NCBI GenBank assembly: GCA_977006965.1
Contig: OZ345366.1
Span: forward strand, 434,001 to 498,000
DNA from: Phymatolithon calcareum
Lineage: Eukaryota; Rhodophyta; Florideophyceae; Hapalidiales
Direction of reading: 5' to 3'
DNA length: 64,000 bases
In this document: piece after piece, positions 29,915 through 40,104 of the stretch
Layout of the letters: every line of letters begins with the position of its first letter
Numbering within the stretch: position 1 is the stretch's first letter
The notes under the pieces: generated by a model
What the model was told of the DNA's origin: nothing
The model's input: the letters and a program-made list of their open reading frames with translations, nothing else
The model's database searches: none
Translations under genes and position numbers: made by a program

Positions 29915-30035
29915 CTACTTAGATTAAGGCACAGCGTTATTTCTGCTAAGTAATTAGGAAAGCACTCCTCTGTCTGCCGCTCGAAATACAATTCGATTCC
30001 ACCCGGAGCAAACGCGGTGGTTCGACGATCCGCGA
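29915..30035 (+). repeat. Dispersed repeat, copy 2
   Basis: Homologous to 12335-12475 in the same block order (CTTAGATTA, TAATTAGGAAAGCAC, CTGCCGCTCGAAATAC, ATTCGATTCCACC, GTGGTTC), without the CCTG expansion. Confidence 0.65.
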
Positions 30036-30159
30036 GTCCACGTGGACGGCCAGAACATAGCTATTGTACAGTATAGGTTAGTAGAATGGTTATAAGGCGT
30101 TTTAATAACCATAACCATCCGAAACCATTCTGGGTTAATAACAGTTATGAGGGTTTGAT

Positions 30160-30184
30160 ATGTTCAATGGGCCCCATTGAACAT
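30160..30184. repeat. Near-perfect 25-bp palindrome
   Basis: ATGTTCAATGGG and CCCATTGAACAT flank a single C. All arm positions pair. Confidence 0.9.
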
Positions 30185-30202
30185 TCATAAACAACTGTAA
30201 TA

Positions 30203-30248
30203 CTGAGAATGTGGTTCAAATAAAATAAATTCTATACCACATTCTCAG
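30203..30248. repeat. Inverted repeat, 13-bp perfect arms, 20-nt loop
   Basis: CTGAGAATGTGGT at 30203-30215 pairs exactly with 30236-30248. It follows the palindrome at 30160 by only 18 bases. Confidence 0.88.
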
Positions 30249-30993
30249 CGCCTTGTTCAGAGTACAGCAGAAAGACTTGTAAGCGGCCTGCCACCTACCC
30301 CTCAATGATGCCCAAGCTGCTCAGCTGAACAATTTGACTGGTTTTCCAGAAAATGTGGAACCTTGCTGTAGTCTCAACTGTCAGAAGCTAATGTTCGTTC
30401 AAAACGTAGAGACAAGGGCTACAATAACGGGCTGTATGACCAGGAGAAAATAAAGCAGGCTCGACTATCTGCCTGTGAGCGTCAAGGACTCACAGTTTTG
30501 ACTGTCCGTTACTTGTTGAGCATGTTGACACTCAGTCAGCATGTCTCAAGTCAGTTGCACCTTCTGTCTAGTCGTTATACTGTATGTATCGCGATGCTCA
30601 GCCAGCTTGACGAAGATCATACACGTGAGCTCTCCCTTCCGCGATAGTATTTAGCTAGCATAGTATAACCCGTAGGCCAGAGAGTTCTTAGTCAAGTCAG
30701 TTTACCATTATATGATCCTATTGAGCACATCGCTCTCGATCAAAGGTTCACTTGTGGGCACAGTTCCAGAGCATCCCCAACCCGCACTGAGGCAATTTCC
30801 GCACTGGACTTCCTCGGATCGCATTCATTGCGGTTCATTTTCTTCTGTAGTACGCACAGTTCGTCGTAGCCATTGGAAGTTGTCGATCACGTCGAAGTAC
30901 AAGGTGACTACCTGTTCTTTCTTCGTCCACCACCCTACTACCGATCATAACGAATCAACCACTTTTGCTACATGTACTCTGTCACTCCACATC

Positions 30994-31221
30994 ATGGCGC
31001 CCCTGACGCCTGAGCAATTGGCCAATTAAGTCTCCGGAATCAAAGCTGAACTCCAAGCCATGGTAGACATGTACTCCGACAACTACCATGTCAAAGCCGC
31101 CCTTCTCCATTGGGAATTGCCGATCAGTGCCAGCGAGAGTAATACTCCCACTGCAGAGTCTACAGGGACTAGCCCTAATCGTTTGGATAGCCTTAGTAAA
31201 GCACTTGTCGTTACATTTTAA
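30994..31221 (+). pseudogene. Broken short frame, possibly gag-like
   Basis: MAPLTPEQLAN is followed by an in-frame TAA (31027-31029). The same frame then continues about 63 residues, including ELQAMVDMYSDNYHVK and LLHWELPISASE, to a second stop. The continuity of sense across one nonsense codon suggests a recently disabled gene. The short Met-rich start recalls LTR-retrotransposon gag leaders, but no reverse transcriptase or LTR pair was found, so the identity is open. Confidence 0.35.
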
Positions 31222-31626
31222 TTAAAACAGCGATAATAGTAAGAGTCCATAGTTTGATCTTCTTCAGGTCGAACTTCAGCTGCACTTCTGCTCTTATCGA
31301 AAGCGGAATACGAAATCTTTGAACCCTGGGGGCGTACTCGACTAAGTATTCCTTGTAAACTGCTCTATAACGGCTCTATGCCTGGTGATAGCTGTTCATC
31401 TCTCGGAACGAAGTCAGTAGTCTCACGAGTACAGGTCCCCAGTGCTCCCTGGGAATGCTCCAGCGAAATACAAACATGCTTGCAGTGCTTAGGAACGCGA
31501 TACCCTGACTACTCGAGGATACGATGGACAAGGAAGCCTTAACTGAATGCCCTATACGTAACATTTCAAAGTGATAGAGTGATTGCCTTTACAAAAAAAC
31601 CGACAAAAGCTCCAGGACACTATTTC

Positions 31627-32998
31627 CTACACCAGGTGCATCTCTTCAACCTGCTTCCCCTGCCGACGGTAAAACTCGACAACGTATTCTTCCAGACGAC
31701 GCTCTAAAATAGCACGACGCAATTCGCGCATTAACCTTTGATAAAAATAAACGTTATGAAGTGCTATGAGGCGACCCGCAAGTGGATCCTTCACTCGAAA
31801 CAGGTGTCGCAACGCTGCCCTGCTATAAGTCTGACAAGCTACGCAGTCGCAATTCTTCTCAATTGGTTCCAGGGCAAATTTGTGTTTCGCATTCGGTATG
31901 CGAAGGGAGCCCATTGCAGTAAAAGCCACGCCATGCCAACCAACCCGGGTAGGCAGCACACAATCAAACATATCCACACCGCGACAGACGCTTTCAACAA
32001 TGTCACTGGGGTATCCCACGCCCATGAGATAGCGTGGGAAAACATCGCGAAGGTACGGGACGGTGACGTCGAGAGATTGCAACATTTCCTTCTGAGGTTC
32101 TCCGACACTGACGCCGCCAATGGCCACACCGGTCGTGTGTAGCGAGGCAAGGGCGCGTGCGCTCTCTTTCCTGAGGAGTGGAAAACTACCGCCCTGAACA
32201 ATGGGGAAGAAGGATGCGGTGTCATTGCCGTGAGCGCACATGCTGCGTTCTGCCCATCGCAGAGAGCGCCGCATGGCCAGAGCGGTATCATGCTCACTTG
32301 CTGGCCAGCCCACAACGTGGTCGAGTTGCATACGAATATCGCTGCCGAGACCGCGTTGTACCTCCATGCTCACCTCAGGGGAGAGAAACGTCTCTGCCCC
32401 GTCGATGGTAGACCGAAATCGCACACCCTCTTCAGAAACTTCCTTCTCGCGTAGACTGAACACCTGGAAGCCACCGGAGTCTGTCAGGATTGGTCCGTTC
32501 CATGCCGCAAACTGATGTAGCCGGCCTTGAAACTTTTCTAGCACACTCAGCCCGGGTCGAAGGAACCTGCCCAAAATAGCCCCAAAGTCATGACATGATT
32601 ATAGAAACGCAACGTAAATGTGCCTGCTTAGAACAAAAGACCTCACTAGCGTGATGTTTTCAGGAAATTGAAACGCACATGTGCAGGGTGTTCGAAAGAA
32701 GTACTTGAGTGCCGGCTTCCCGAAGTTCCGAAGCAGACAAGCCGCGGACGGCACCAAGGGTCCCGACATTCATAAAGCAGGGTGTTTCAATGATTGCCTG
32801 AGGGCGATTAAGATAGAGAATCCCTGCTCTCGCGTTCCCATCTATGCCCTCGATTTTACAGTTTGCAATGCCTAGATGCGAAGGCTCTGTAGGCATTGCG
32901 GCGCAACATCGGGCTTGTGTTGAGCAATGCCCAACGCTTGTGCGCGATAAAGGAAACTGCGACGGGCCAATGCTCCAATTCCCTGCGAAAGACAGCAT
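31627..32998 (-). CDS. tgt: Queuine/preQ1 tRNA-ribosyltransferase, bacterial type, two exons
   Basis: Exchanges guanine 34 of His, Tyr, Asp and Asn tRNAs for a queuine-type base. Exons 32998-32679 and 32566-31627 join LSNTLHM to FLRPGLSVLEKF, as in intact enzymes, for 420 aa. Visible catalytic parts are the general-base Asp in LTDSGGFQVF, the nucleophile Asp in MFDCVLPTR, the guanine-recognition QGG in FPIVQGGSF, and the zinc site CDCVAC plus the His of ALHNVYF. The C-terminal half (LRIPNAKHKFALEPI...LHNVYFYQRLMRELRRAI) resembles bacterial Tgt more than eukaryotic QTRT1. With about 45 extra N-terminal residues, an organelle-targeted enzyme or an acquired bacterial gene is likely (inference). 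It is head to head with SWC5. Confidence 0.9.
32567..32678 (-). other. Intron of tgt
   Basis: 112 bp, CACAT|GTGCGT...TGGGCAG|GTTCC. It splits a Met codon. TTCTAAG, about 75 bases from the acceptor, is a possible branch site. Splicing restores the LRPG motif in frame. Confidence 0.82.
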
Positions 32999-33290
32999 TT
33001 CGACTGCTAGAAGGCAATTTAAAATGACCTAGCGATGTGGCGGCAGTGCTTGAACCTGATTTCGTGGCACTTGCGGTTTTCAATCGATCCGGATTTTACA
33101 TCTCTTGGCGATCCCGACAACTTGGAAGTTGCCTTCCAAACAATCCCGAGAAATAGTGCGGATGCCACGTGGCATTCTTGGTTTGCCTGTGCACCCTACC
33201 GACAGTTGCCGTCGGTTTCTCTGGGTTACCCCAAGCCTCACCGACCCAGCCTCGGAGGTTGCGTCCTCGTCGGCAAACCAAGACCTCGAC
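32999..33290. promoter_or_regulatory. Shared head-to-head promoter of tgt and SWC5
   Basis: 292 bases between the two ATGs, with no TATA box seen. The SWC5 frame is open upstream of the chosen ATG through much of this stretch, so part of it could be coding if the ATG at 33162 is used. Confidence 0.45.
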
Positions 33291-34317
33291 ATGGAAGACA
33301 ACCTCCTTTCGAGTGACACTGACGATTTGGACTATGTGCCCCCGGATTCTGGCAAAGCGGGGGCAAGCTCTTCCGGGGCCCCGGCGTTGGCAGAGTCGGA
33401 CTCCGATTCCGCTGACGCGTTCTACGCGGAGGACGCAGTTCCGGAGTATGCAGATTCCGATATGGACCGACCCCCTTACCGGCCAGGGGGCCCGTCATCA
33501 GCCGGCCCTTCTCGTGCGGGTGGTTCGTCTGGCGCTGGGAGCTCATCGCGCCCGGGGGGCTCATCGGGCGCCGGCGCTTCGTCTTCCGCGGCGCCTCGAC
33601 CGCCCACAGCAGGTGCATCGTCTTCGAACGGATCCAAAAGTGATGCAGTGAATGGTACTGAGATCACTCCCGCAGCGGCGGCGAAAGATGTGCCTGTGGC
33701 AAATAAGGAGCCAGCGGCCGACAAAGAAATTGGCACAGAGAAAAGCGCTTCGAAAGAGACGACGAATAGCAAAACGGTACGTCACAGTTCGCGTTCGCGT
33801 TCTTCATGAGTTCAGTAGTTATTGTCGAATCTGACTCAAGTTGTTTGTTCTCTGTATTCCGTTTTGGTAGACTGTTGATGACTTATGGCGTGAGATGAAC
33901 AAGCCAATTGCGAAGACAGCGGCGGTAAAGTCTTCCAAAGAGGTGGCCAGTGGTCTTGGTGACTGGCTAAAGGAGCCAACCGTCACAAAAGCTGCCATAA
34001 GCAAGGTTCCTCGTCTTGAGGAAATAGCAAGCAAGCGGGAGGCTGAGGAAGCAGATGAAATTCAGCCTGTAAAGAAGCAGAAACTGGGAACGGGGTTGGA
34101 GGCTGTGCTGAGTGCCGCGAAAGGTGAACAAAAGTCGAGCACGTTGGAAAAGACGAAGGAATCGTGGAAAGAATTCAAGAAGGATGACAAAGAAGTCGAG
34201 GAGGAATTGGAGGCGTACAAGAAGGACAAGAACCGCTACACAGACAAGGTCTCGTTCCTCGAGCGGTCGAGTCAGCGGGAATGGGAAGTGGAACAGGCTG
34301 GAAAGAAAAGGAGATAG
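33291..34317 (+). CDS. SWC5: SWC5/BCNT (craniofacial development protein 1) family, two exons
   Basis: Subunit of the SWR1/SRCAP remodeller that deposits histone H2A.Z. Exons 33291-33776 and 33871-34317 give 310 aa. The N-terminus is acidic (MEDNLLSSDTDDLDYVPPDSG), as in the family and apt for histone binding. A long Gly/Ser/Ala/Pro-rich linker follows (residues about 60-120). Exon 2 opens with TVDDLWREMNKP, a family motif. The C-terminal BCNT domain (about 225-305) shows STLEKTKESWKEFKKDD and YTDKVSFLERSSQREWEVE. An in-frame ATG at 33162 would add 43 residues, but the acidic ED start fits relatives better. Confidence 0.88.
33777..33870 (+). other. Intron of SWC5
   Basis: 94 bp, ACG|GTACGT...TTGGTAG|ACT, phase 0. 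Splicing produces the TVDDLWREM motif in frame. Confidence 0.85.
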
Positions 34318-34426
34318 CTCTTTGTGTGCAGCGCACTCGTCTGGGACGATTACATTGTATGTGTACAACGTCATGCTTAAAACTGATGAAGGCCTCCCCA
34401 GGAGTAGGTCGCATTTTAATTTAAAA

Positions 34427-36523
34427 TTATGTTCGCACAGCATCGAACCCTGGTTGCAATGGTGTAGCAATAATATCTCCGTACGGCGCACTTTGCTCCA
34501 GCGTAACAACCTTGCGACTGCATAGATTAAGGACTTCGTAAAAGCTTCTTGCTGCTGTTCTTCTTGTTATATTCCTCTCCTGACTGAGTGCCGCGCTCAA
34601 ATTTAACGACCCTTCCTCAGAAAGATGCTCTGAAATAAATTGATGCATTTTCACAGCACGCTTCGAAAGAGTTTCCGACTCTCCTGTGTCAATCTCTTCA
34701 ATTCCTCCACTCATCTTAACCTCAACCCTCGTCATTGCTACATCTCGAAGCTTTACTCCAGGGCTTTCAGGACCCTCAGTAGTCCCGGGGCCTGGGGTGC
34801 TATCCACATCGCCTTCGTCGGCGACACGCTGGGGGGCTCCAGGCGTTGCGAATGCTCCCGCCTCTGGCTCAAGCAACTCGATCTGCGGCGGCAGATATTC
34901 CTCAGTGGACAGACGGAGAGGTGACAGCATCTCGCCAGCCACAGACATGCTTTGTCTTCCGCTCATTGGACCGCCTTCTGAGAGTGCTGCGGCACTCTTC
35001 TCCTGCTCCGACGGTGTGCCCTCGCCATGGGGGACAAGAGTCCGTTCAGGAGTAGCACGGGACGCAGGGTCACGCTCTAGAGACGCCCTAGCCGACGACT
35101 CCTCAGCCTCTGCCTCTATTTTCTTCAAGCCTTCCTCTGCCCGTCCAGCCTCGGACATGGGCGACGCAACGCGTTTCAACATGGCATCAACATCGAACCA
35201 TTCCGAGAAAAGCTCGTTTAGCTCTGGTGGCATCGCAATGACGGGTTGAGCGAGCAACTCTTCCGGGCGCATATTTGCCAATTGTCCACCACGGCGACGA
35301 TCATCTGTGTTCAGGCGACGGCGCGTACGAGGGCGACGAATGAGATCGGAAGTATCTGCAAGGTTTGCGCGAAATTCGGCAGCAGTTATTTCAGTCTTTT
35401 CTTCATCGACACGCATGAACGCCCTTCTTTTTCGACCACGTCCAGCTGGCGCTGCCGGCGCGGCTTCTTCAGCAGCTTCCGCAGCGGTGCTGGCGACACC
35501 AGGTTCAGCAGTCGCGGGAGGAGTTGCGCCTGTTGCAGGAGCAGAAGGGGCTTCCGGTTTTGCTGATGCAGAGGGCTCCTCTTCATCAATCACCATGAGT
35601 TCATCGCCACCAGTTGATAGCCTTGCGTCCCTCGCGAGAGGAGAGGCAGGATCAGTTACGTCGAGACTGATTCGCTCGGCGGGGGTAAGATTATCCAATG
35701 CGGCATCTCTTTCCACGACAGCATCGTCAACTGGTGTGTCAAATCTCGGCTGGATGAACGGGTCTTCTTCCATCAATTCATGCTCGACGTCGGGCTTGTC
35801 AGTCGGGCGCAATATGGGAGTAATGGCACCTTGAGGGGCATCACGAGGAGCATCACGCATAATTTCAACAGATCCAGGCTTTGACAGAACTGACGAAATC
35901 GCAGGAGACGCAGAGGATTTTGCCGGAGTTCGCTGAGAGGGGGTAAATGCCAATGGTTCCTCCATCTCAACATCCATGTCACCGCCGCGGAGAAGTTCCG
36001 GCTCGAGCGCAAAATTATCGATCATGCCTCCAGACAGACCGCCGGCAAACTCATCAATGGTGATGTCACGCTCTGCCGCGAGATACGACGAGGTCTGGGA
36101 CCTATCGATGGACTTTCGTTCGCTGCGCGGAATTAGATCCAGGTCAAGAAGCGGGGCCCTGGTAGGGTGATCAATATCAGTGTCCAAAGTGATGGCGTTG
36201 AAGTTGGCGTTGTTCTCATCCGGGGGTAGGTCCAGTGCGGCAGAAGCGCCAACGCGGAAGGTGAGCTTCATCTTGGCCATGGCTTCGGAGGATTCCTGCA
36301 GAAGATATTTCGCCTTGCGTGAAAAAATTCGCACCACGCCAAGCAGCAAGTTACTCGTAAGGCGAAGGGCCATGGGTGCCTCAGGTTGGATGATCTTGTC
36401 TACGGCCTTGCTTACATCTGTCGCGAAGACCATGGCCTTCGTCAGACGATTTTGTAAATGAGCAGCAATCCATATTCGAGAAAGCGGCCCTTTACGCGTT
36501 AATACCACGCTGCTGTAGAACAT
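34427..36523 (-). CDS. RAD21: Cohesin kleisin subunit RAD21/SCC1
   Basis: Kleisin that closes the SMC1-SMC3 cohesin ring and is cut by separase at anaphase. The start is the ATG at 36523 because MFYSSVVLTRKGPLSRIWIAAH matches the invariant kleisin N-terminus. The protein is 698 aa (human 631). Residues 1-95 are the SMC3-binding domain, including LLLGVVRIFSRKAKYLL. The centre is acidic, Pro/Ala-rich and disordered, as usual for separase and regulator sites. Residues about 620-690 form the winged helix that binds SMC1 (MHQFISEHLSE...TRRTAARSFYEVLNL). The frame continues open for 171 codons upstream of this ATG; see that entry. The 3' end lies about 110 bases from SWC5's stop (convergent). Confidence 0.9.
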   Translation of the reverse strand: MFYSSVVLTRKGPLSRIWIAAHLQNRLTKAMVFATDVSKAVDKIIQPEAPMALRLTSNLLLGVVRIFSRKAKYLLQESSEAMAKMKLTFRVGASAALDLPPDENNANFNAITLDTDIDHPTRAPLLDLDLIPRSERKSIDRSQTSSYLAAERDITIDEFAGGLSGGMIDNFALEPELLRGGDMDVEMEEPLAFTPSQRTPAKSSASPAISSVLSKPGSVEIMRDAPRDAPQGAITPILRPTDKPDVEHELMEEDPFIQPRFDTPVDDAVVERDAALDNLTPAERISLDVTDPASPLARDARLSTGGDELMVIDEEEPSASAKPEAPSAPATGATPPATAEPGVASTAAEAAEEAAPAAPAGRGRKRRAFMRVDEEKTEITAAEFRANLADTSDLIRRPRTRRRLNTDDRRRGGQLANMRPEELLAQPVIAMPPELNELFSEWFDVDAMLKRVASPMSEAGRAEEGLKKIEAEAEESSARASLERDPASRATPERTLVPHGEGTPSEQEKSAAALSEGGPMSGRQSMSVAGEMLSPLRLSTEEYLPPQIELLEPEAGAFATPGAPQRVADEGDVDSTPGPGTTEGPESPGVKLRDVAMTRVEVKMSGGIEEIDTGESETLSKRAVKMHQFISEHLSEEGSLNLSAALSQERNITRRTAARSFYEVLNLCSRKVVTLEQSAPYGDIIATPLQPGFDAVRT

Positions 36524-37036
36524 GGTGAAAAGAGGAACGTTTTGCTCAACTTTGCGAACGGATTTCCTGTGAACAACTTCCTTGACGTCGTATTTCTCGC
36601 ACACGTCTAGTTTTCGGACAGCTTTCTTGACAAGAGGTTTCTTTGAGCGAAAACGAATTCTTTCCACAACTGGAGCGTGGGGAAGTGGTTCCAACTTTGG
36701 TGGTCCAGAAGGTCGTTCAAGTGCAGTACGCCGGGGATGTTCTTCAGGAAGCTGGGAGTGGTGGGGGAATGGTTGAGCAGGGGCAGGGGAGCTTGGTTTG
36801 AGAGGGGCCCCTTCCCACACGACGGAATCGAATTCTTCGATTGCGACACAACCCCGACAGACGGGGGGAACGGCACGAGCTGAAAATGTGACAGCGGTAT
36901 GGTCCCGGCTGCAGCAAAGGAATGGGCGGGCTTTCGCGGTCGCCTCCGTGGCGCAATTCGAGGTGTTTCCGTCTTGGCGCCAAAGAATGATGACTTCAAA
37001 TTGATCGTTATATGAAACGCGAAGAAAAGACTCCAT
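36524..37036 (-). other. 171-codon open frame in line with RAD21, upstream of its conserved start
   Basis: Open without a stop from an ATG at 37036 straight into the RAD21 start. The encoded sequence (MESFLRVSYNDQFEVIILWRQ..., later a Pro-rich stretch and a Lys/Arg-rich RFRSKKPLVKKAVRK) has no counterpart in kleisins known to me. It could be an N-terminal extension, a translated leader in the 5' UTR, or chance. A second long frame (to 37149) overlaps it in another phase. Confidence 0.35.
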
Positions 37037-38183
37037 GGCCCATCAGGCACACGTGGCCAAACGGACGGGAGATTTTGTGATTTAGGTCTGTCCCTCTTGT
37101 CATCATCCCTATCATACTGCGGACCCTCCATTCGATCTGTCGGCCTCACTTGGTACTACGTTGTCGTTGCCAGAGTCCGGCAATTCCGAGTCAAATGAGG
37201 GCTAATTAGCTCTAAAGGTTACCCTTCTACAAGAAAAATTAGAAAACCTCGACAAAAGGCATGGTTTACAGTACAGGAGCAACAGTGTCTTAGGAAAGAC
37301 CAGTGGCTTTCAACTGTAACGACAGCGTAATGAGGGAGCCCTTCAGAGTGAATATCGGGCAGGAAAAATGAATGAAAAGCGAAGCTTTCAGAACGATGTG
37401 TGACGAAGATCGCCGGCGATGGTTAAGAACGAGAAATATATTTTTGAATGTCAGAGACGCTATGTTTCGATAAGACGTGTAGGGTGGGGCCTCTTGCTCT
37501 CGGTTTTACTTCTCTTTGCCAACAAGGCTTCAGTAATATCCAAGCGATGCGACGGTGGGTGTGATTGTACTGCGCCCGCGTTCTAGATCTTGGGGCGACG
37601 TGTCTGTGATATCCTTTGTTAGGGAGTGGGCATCGATTCCTTTCCGGACCGATGGTCTTCGCACGGTTCTATAACGCTGAGCACGCAAAAGGTATTAAAC
37701 GCGCCTTTTGTTGTGAACTGTTTATTGAAATTTAGAGACACGTTTCGCCTGAGAAACTTATGGAGGCTCTAAACTTCAATATCTTGCACAAAAATATGAA
37801 AGCACAACGCAAATCCTCACCAACTGAATATTACGCTAGTCTTGCGTGAGCGAAAAATATTTAGAATGTTAGGGCTTCTAAAGTCTGCCAAATTTTTTCC
37901 AATGTGAAGCTTGAGCTGCATTTTTTGCCCAGGAAAAAGTAGTCTAAAAATAGGACAGTGACAAACTGTAGCCTCCAGTAACTTGCAAGTGCCATCCTTG
38001 TCTCCAAGTCAAAAAAAGAGCCGTCCTTGAAGTTTACAAAGCCCGCCTTGCGTTGAGAGGCTTAGCATGTTGGCGAACGGCCCGACGTAATGCGTGCATT
38101 GGATAGAAAACAGCTTGAAATTTGTCTGCTTCTTACTTTCCGAACCTTAAGAAGGAATATCTCTCATTAGGGAGCACACCACC

Positions 38184-38435
38184 ATGTTCTGCACATGGCA
38201 CCAAGCGACTCTGATTCCTCCATACAAGAAGGGCTCAGATCATGTCGCAGCAAACTATAGGCCCATATCTTTGTTACGTCAATCCAGGAAACTCATGGAT
38301 TCTGCATTAGATGCATTGCAGAAGCTTGGTCGAGCGGACACTACTTTAACTTGCTTCTACAAGAGGACATATGGAAGTTTGTGTATTGCTACTCGAAAGA
38401 GAACGAGACATAGAGGGTCGCACTCCAATCTCTGA
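38184..38435 (+). mobile_element. LINE reverse-transcriptase fragment
   Basis: The frame reads WHQATLIPPYKKGSDHVAANYRPISLL, the hallmark entry of non-LTR reverse transcriptases (W..A.lvPi.KKG...NYRPISLL). It is cut off within about 80 residues by deletion or frameshift, so it is dead. Confidence 0.75.
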
Positions 38436-40019
38436 TGCAAAGAGTAACAATCACGAAGCTGTCATTGATTTGCTGAAGAAAGTAGAGAAATACGTATCAA
38501 GAAGGTCATGAGTGATCAGACTACGCTGCATTAGAAAACCGTTCAAAAAGCTAGCCTTATTACTCCTAGGTGAGGCGTTTTAGCCTTTAAAATTAACCTT
38601 ACATATCCCTTTTGCAGACCACCGAACTGCGGAAAATTCACCAAAAAACTTTCAAATGGTAGGAGAGGAGAGAAAACGCTGCCTGCCGGCACTCTCGCTT
38701 GGAGCTGAAAGCAGGCGCCCTCACCATCCCATACGAAACGAACTCCCATCCTTCCTCCGTCTCAAGCAAGCGAAGCATAGGCTCCCATGCACCTCATGGC
38801 TAGTCCATGGCTTTCCATAGCCCCGTCAAGGGAAGAAGAGATCAGAATATTGCACAATCGATTACGCGCTAAAAGAAATGCCAATCCTCATATCTAAGCA
38901 ACCAGTCTCAGAGCAAAAAGAAACCAGGTTGCAAAGCGCGGTCGAAGCAATGCAGGATATATGGCGCAAGAACACGAAGTAGAAATGTAGGCAAAAGGAA
39001 ATAGCACGGTGGAATATTTGCCCCACTCGAGGCCCAATCATGGGCGAGAGGTAGGCTTTGGAATCCCGTCATATCGTGTCGCACCCCACCAAGCATATAT
39101 TCAACCAAGCAAGACCCTCTGCATAGCCATATGGCGTTTGGGAAGTTCCCCAAGCGCCTGCTTAGAAACTTTCAAGGAAATACTCTTTTTCTCTTCTACC
39201 AACTACTGTCGCGTCTCTTGATCGTTCGGCAGCATCACCTGGTACAGTAGCTTGAACTGAGGAATGGTATCCGCTTCGTATTGCAGTACTAATTGCTGGA
39301 AGTAGTGGCGTCGTAATATCTATTGCTTCCTTTTCTCAAAACAATACGTATTGACTATTGCGTCCTGTGCAGCAATGCTGAGCAATTTATTGAGGAAAGT
39401 CCTGGTCTCCAACGATTGAAGCGCCTCTTCAGTGTAGGACAATGGTGATCGTGAGACTGGTGACCTTGTGAGCGATTTGTATTGGAGAGATGTTCATAGT
39501 TTCATGTCCTAACACGGAATTCGGGGGAGTAACTTGACTCTTATCTTATCATTTGCCTGCTCTGCCTCTTGCACGGCTCTTTCCGGACGCTTCCCGTTCC
39601 AGCAACCGAGAGGATTCGATGACGCTTGTGGGTGCGTGAATTGCACAATTGGAAAAGCTACGTGGCATGTGCATCGCGACGTTCACCGATATCCTGCCTG
39701 GCGCAAAGGCGTTGGCGATAAGGTGGAGCCATCCTTGGGGTACTGTAGGAGCAAACTGGAACTAGTGTCGTTCTTCATTGTGCCTTTTCGCCTATCAGAC
39801 TAGAGGCGTTTCGAGGGCCAAAAGTTCATATCCGTTTTTGCCACCAATATTTGCTTTAATACAGCTCGCGCGTTTAGTTCCAGTAGATCCACCAAGTAAG
39901 ATCCTGGAGTTGGTCTGACGCACTGCAGCATTATCAGGGGACCAAGTTACGCTCGCCCATTTTAGAAATATGTTAATGCCAATCCCATGGTGTTTCTCAA
40001 ACGCGAAACACCTCGTCAG

Positions 40020-40104
40020 TGGTAGGGTTTGCGCCCTCGTCGGCGATTGGTCTTCCATACAATATATGGAAGACCAATCGCCGACGAGGGCACGAACCCC
40101 ACCA
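40020..40104. repeat. Long hairpin: 27-bp perfect core arms, 5-nt loop
   Basis: 40033-40059 and 40065-40091 are exact reverse complements. Pairing continues outwards with a few mismatches to about 40020 and 40104, giving arms of roughly 40 bp. No target duplication or coding sequence was seen. Confidence 0.93.

Larger units (their letters stand above)
29346..31626. other. Gene-poor region with hairpins and a decayed frame
   Basis: It holds the (TGACT)n run at about 29373-29394, the second copy of a dispersed repeat, two hairpins near 30.2 kb and a broken gag-like frame at 30994. No intact gene is seen. Confidence 0.6.

Noticed and set aside
36607-37149. 180-codon frame overlapping the RAD21 upstream extension
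   Set aside because: It has an ATG but no domain content. It competes with the frame in line with RAD21, and neither has support beyond being open.
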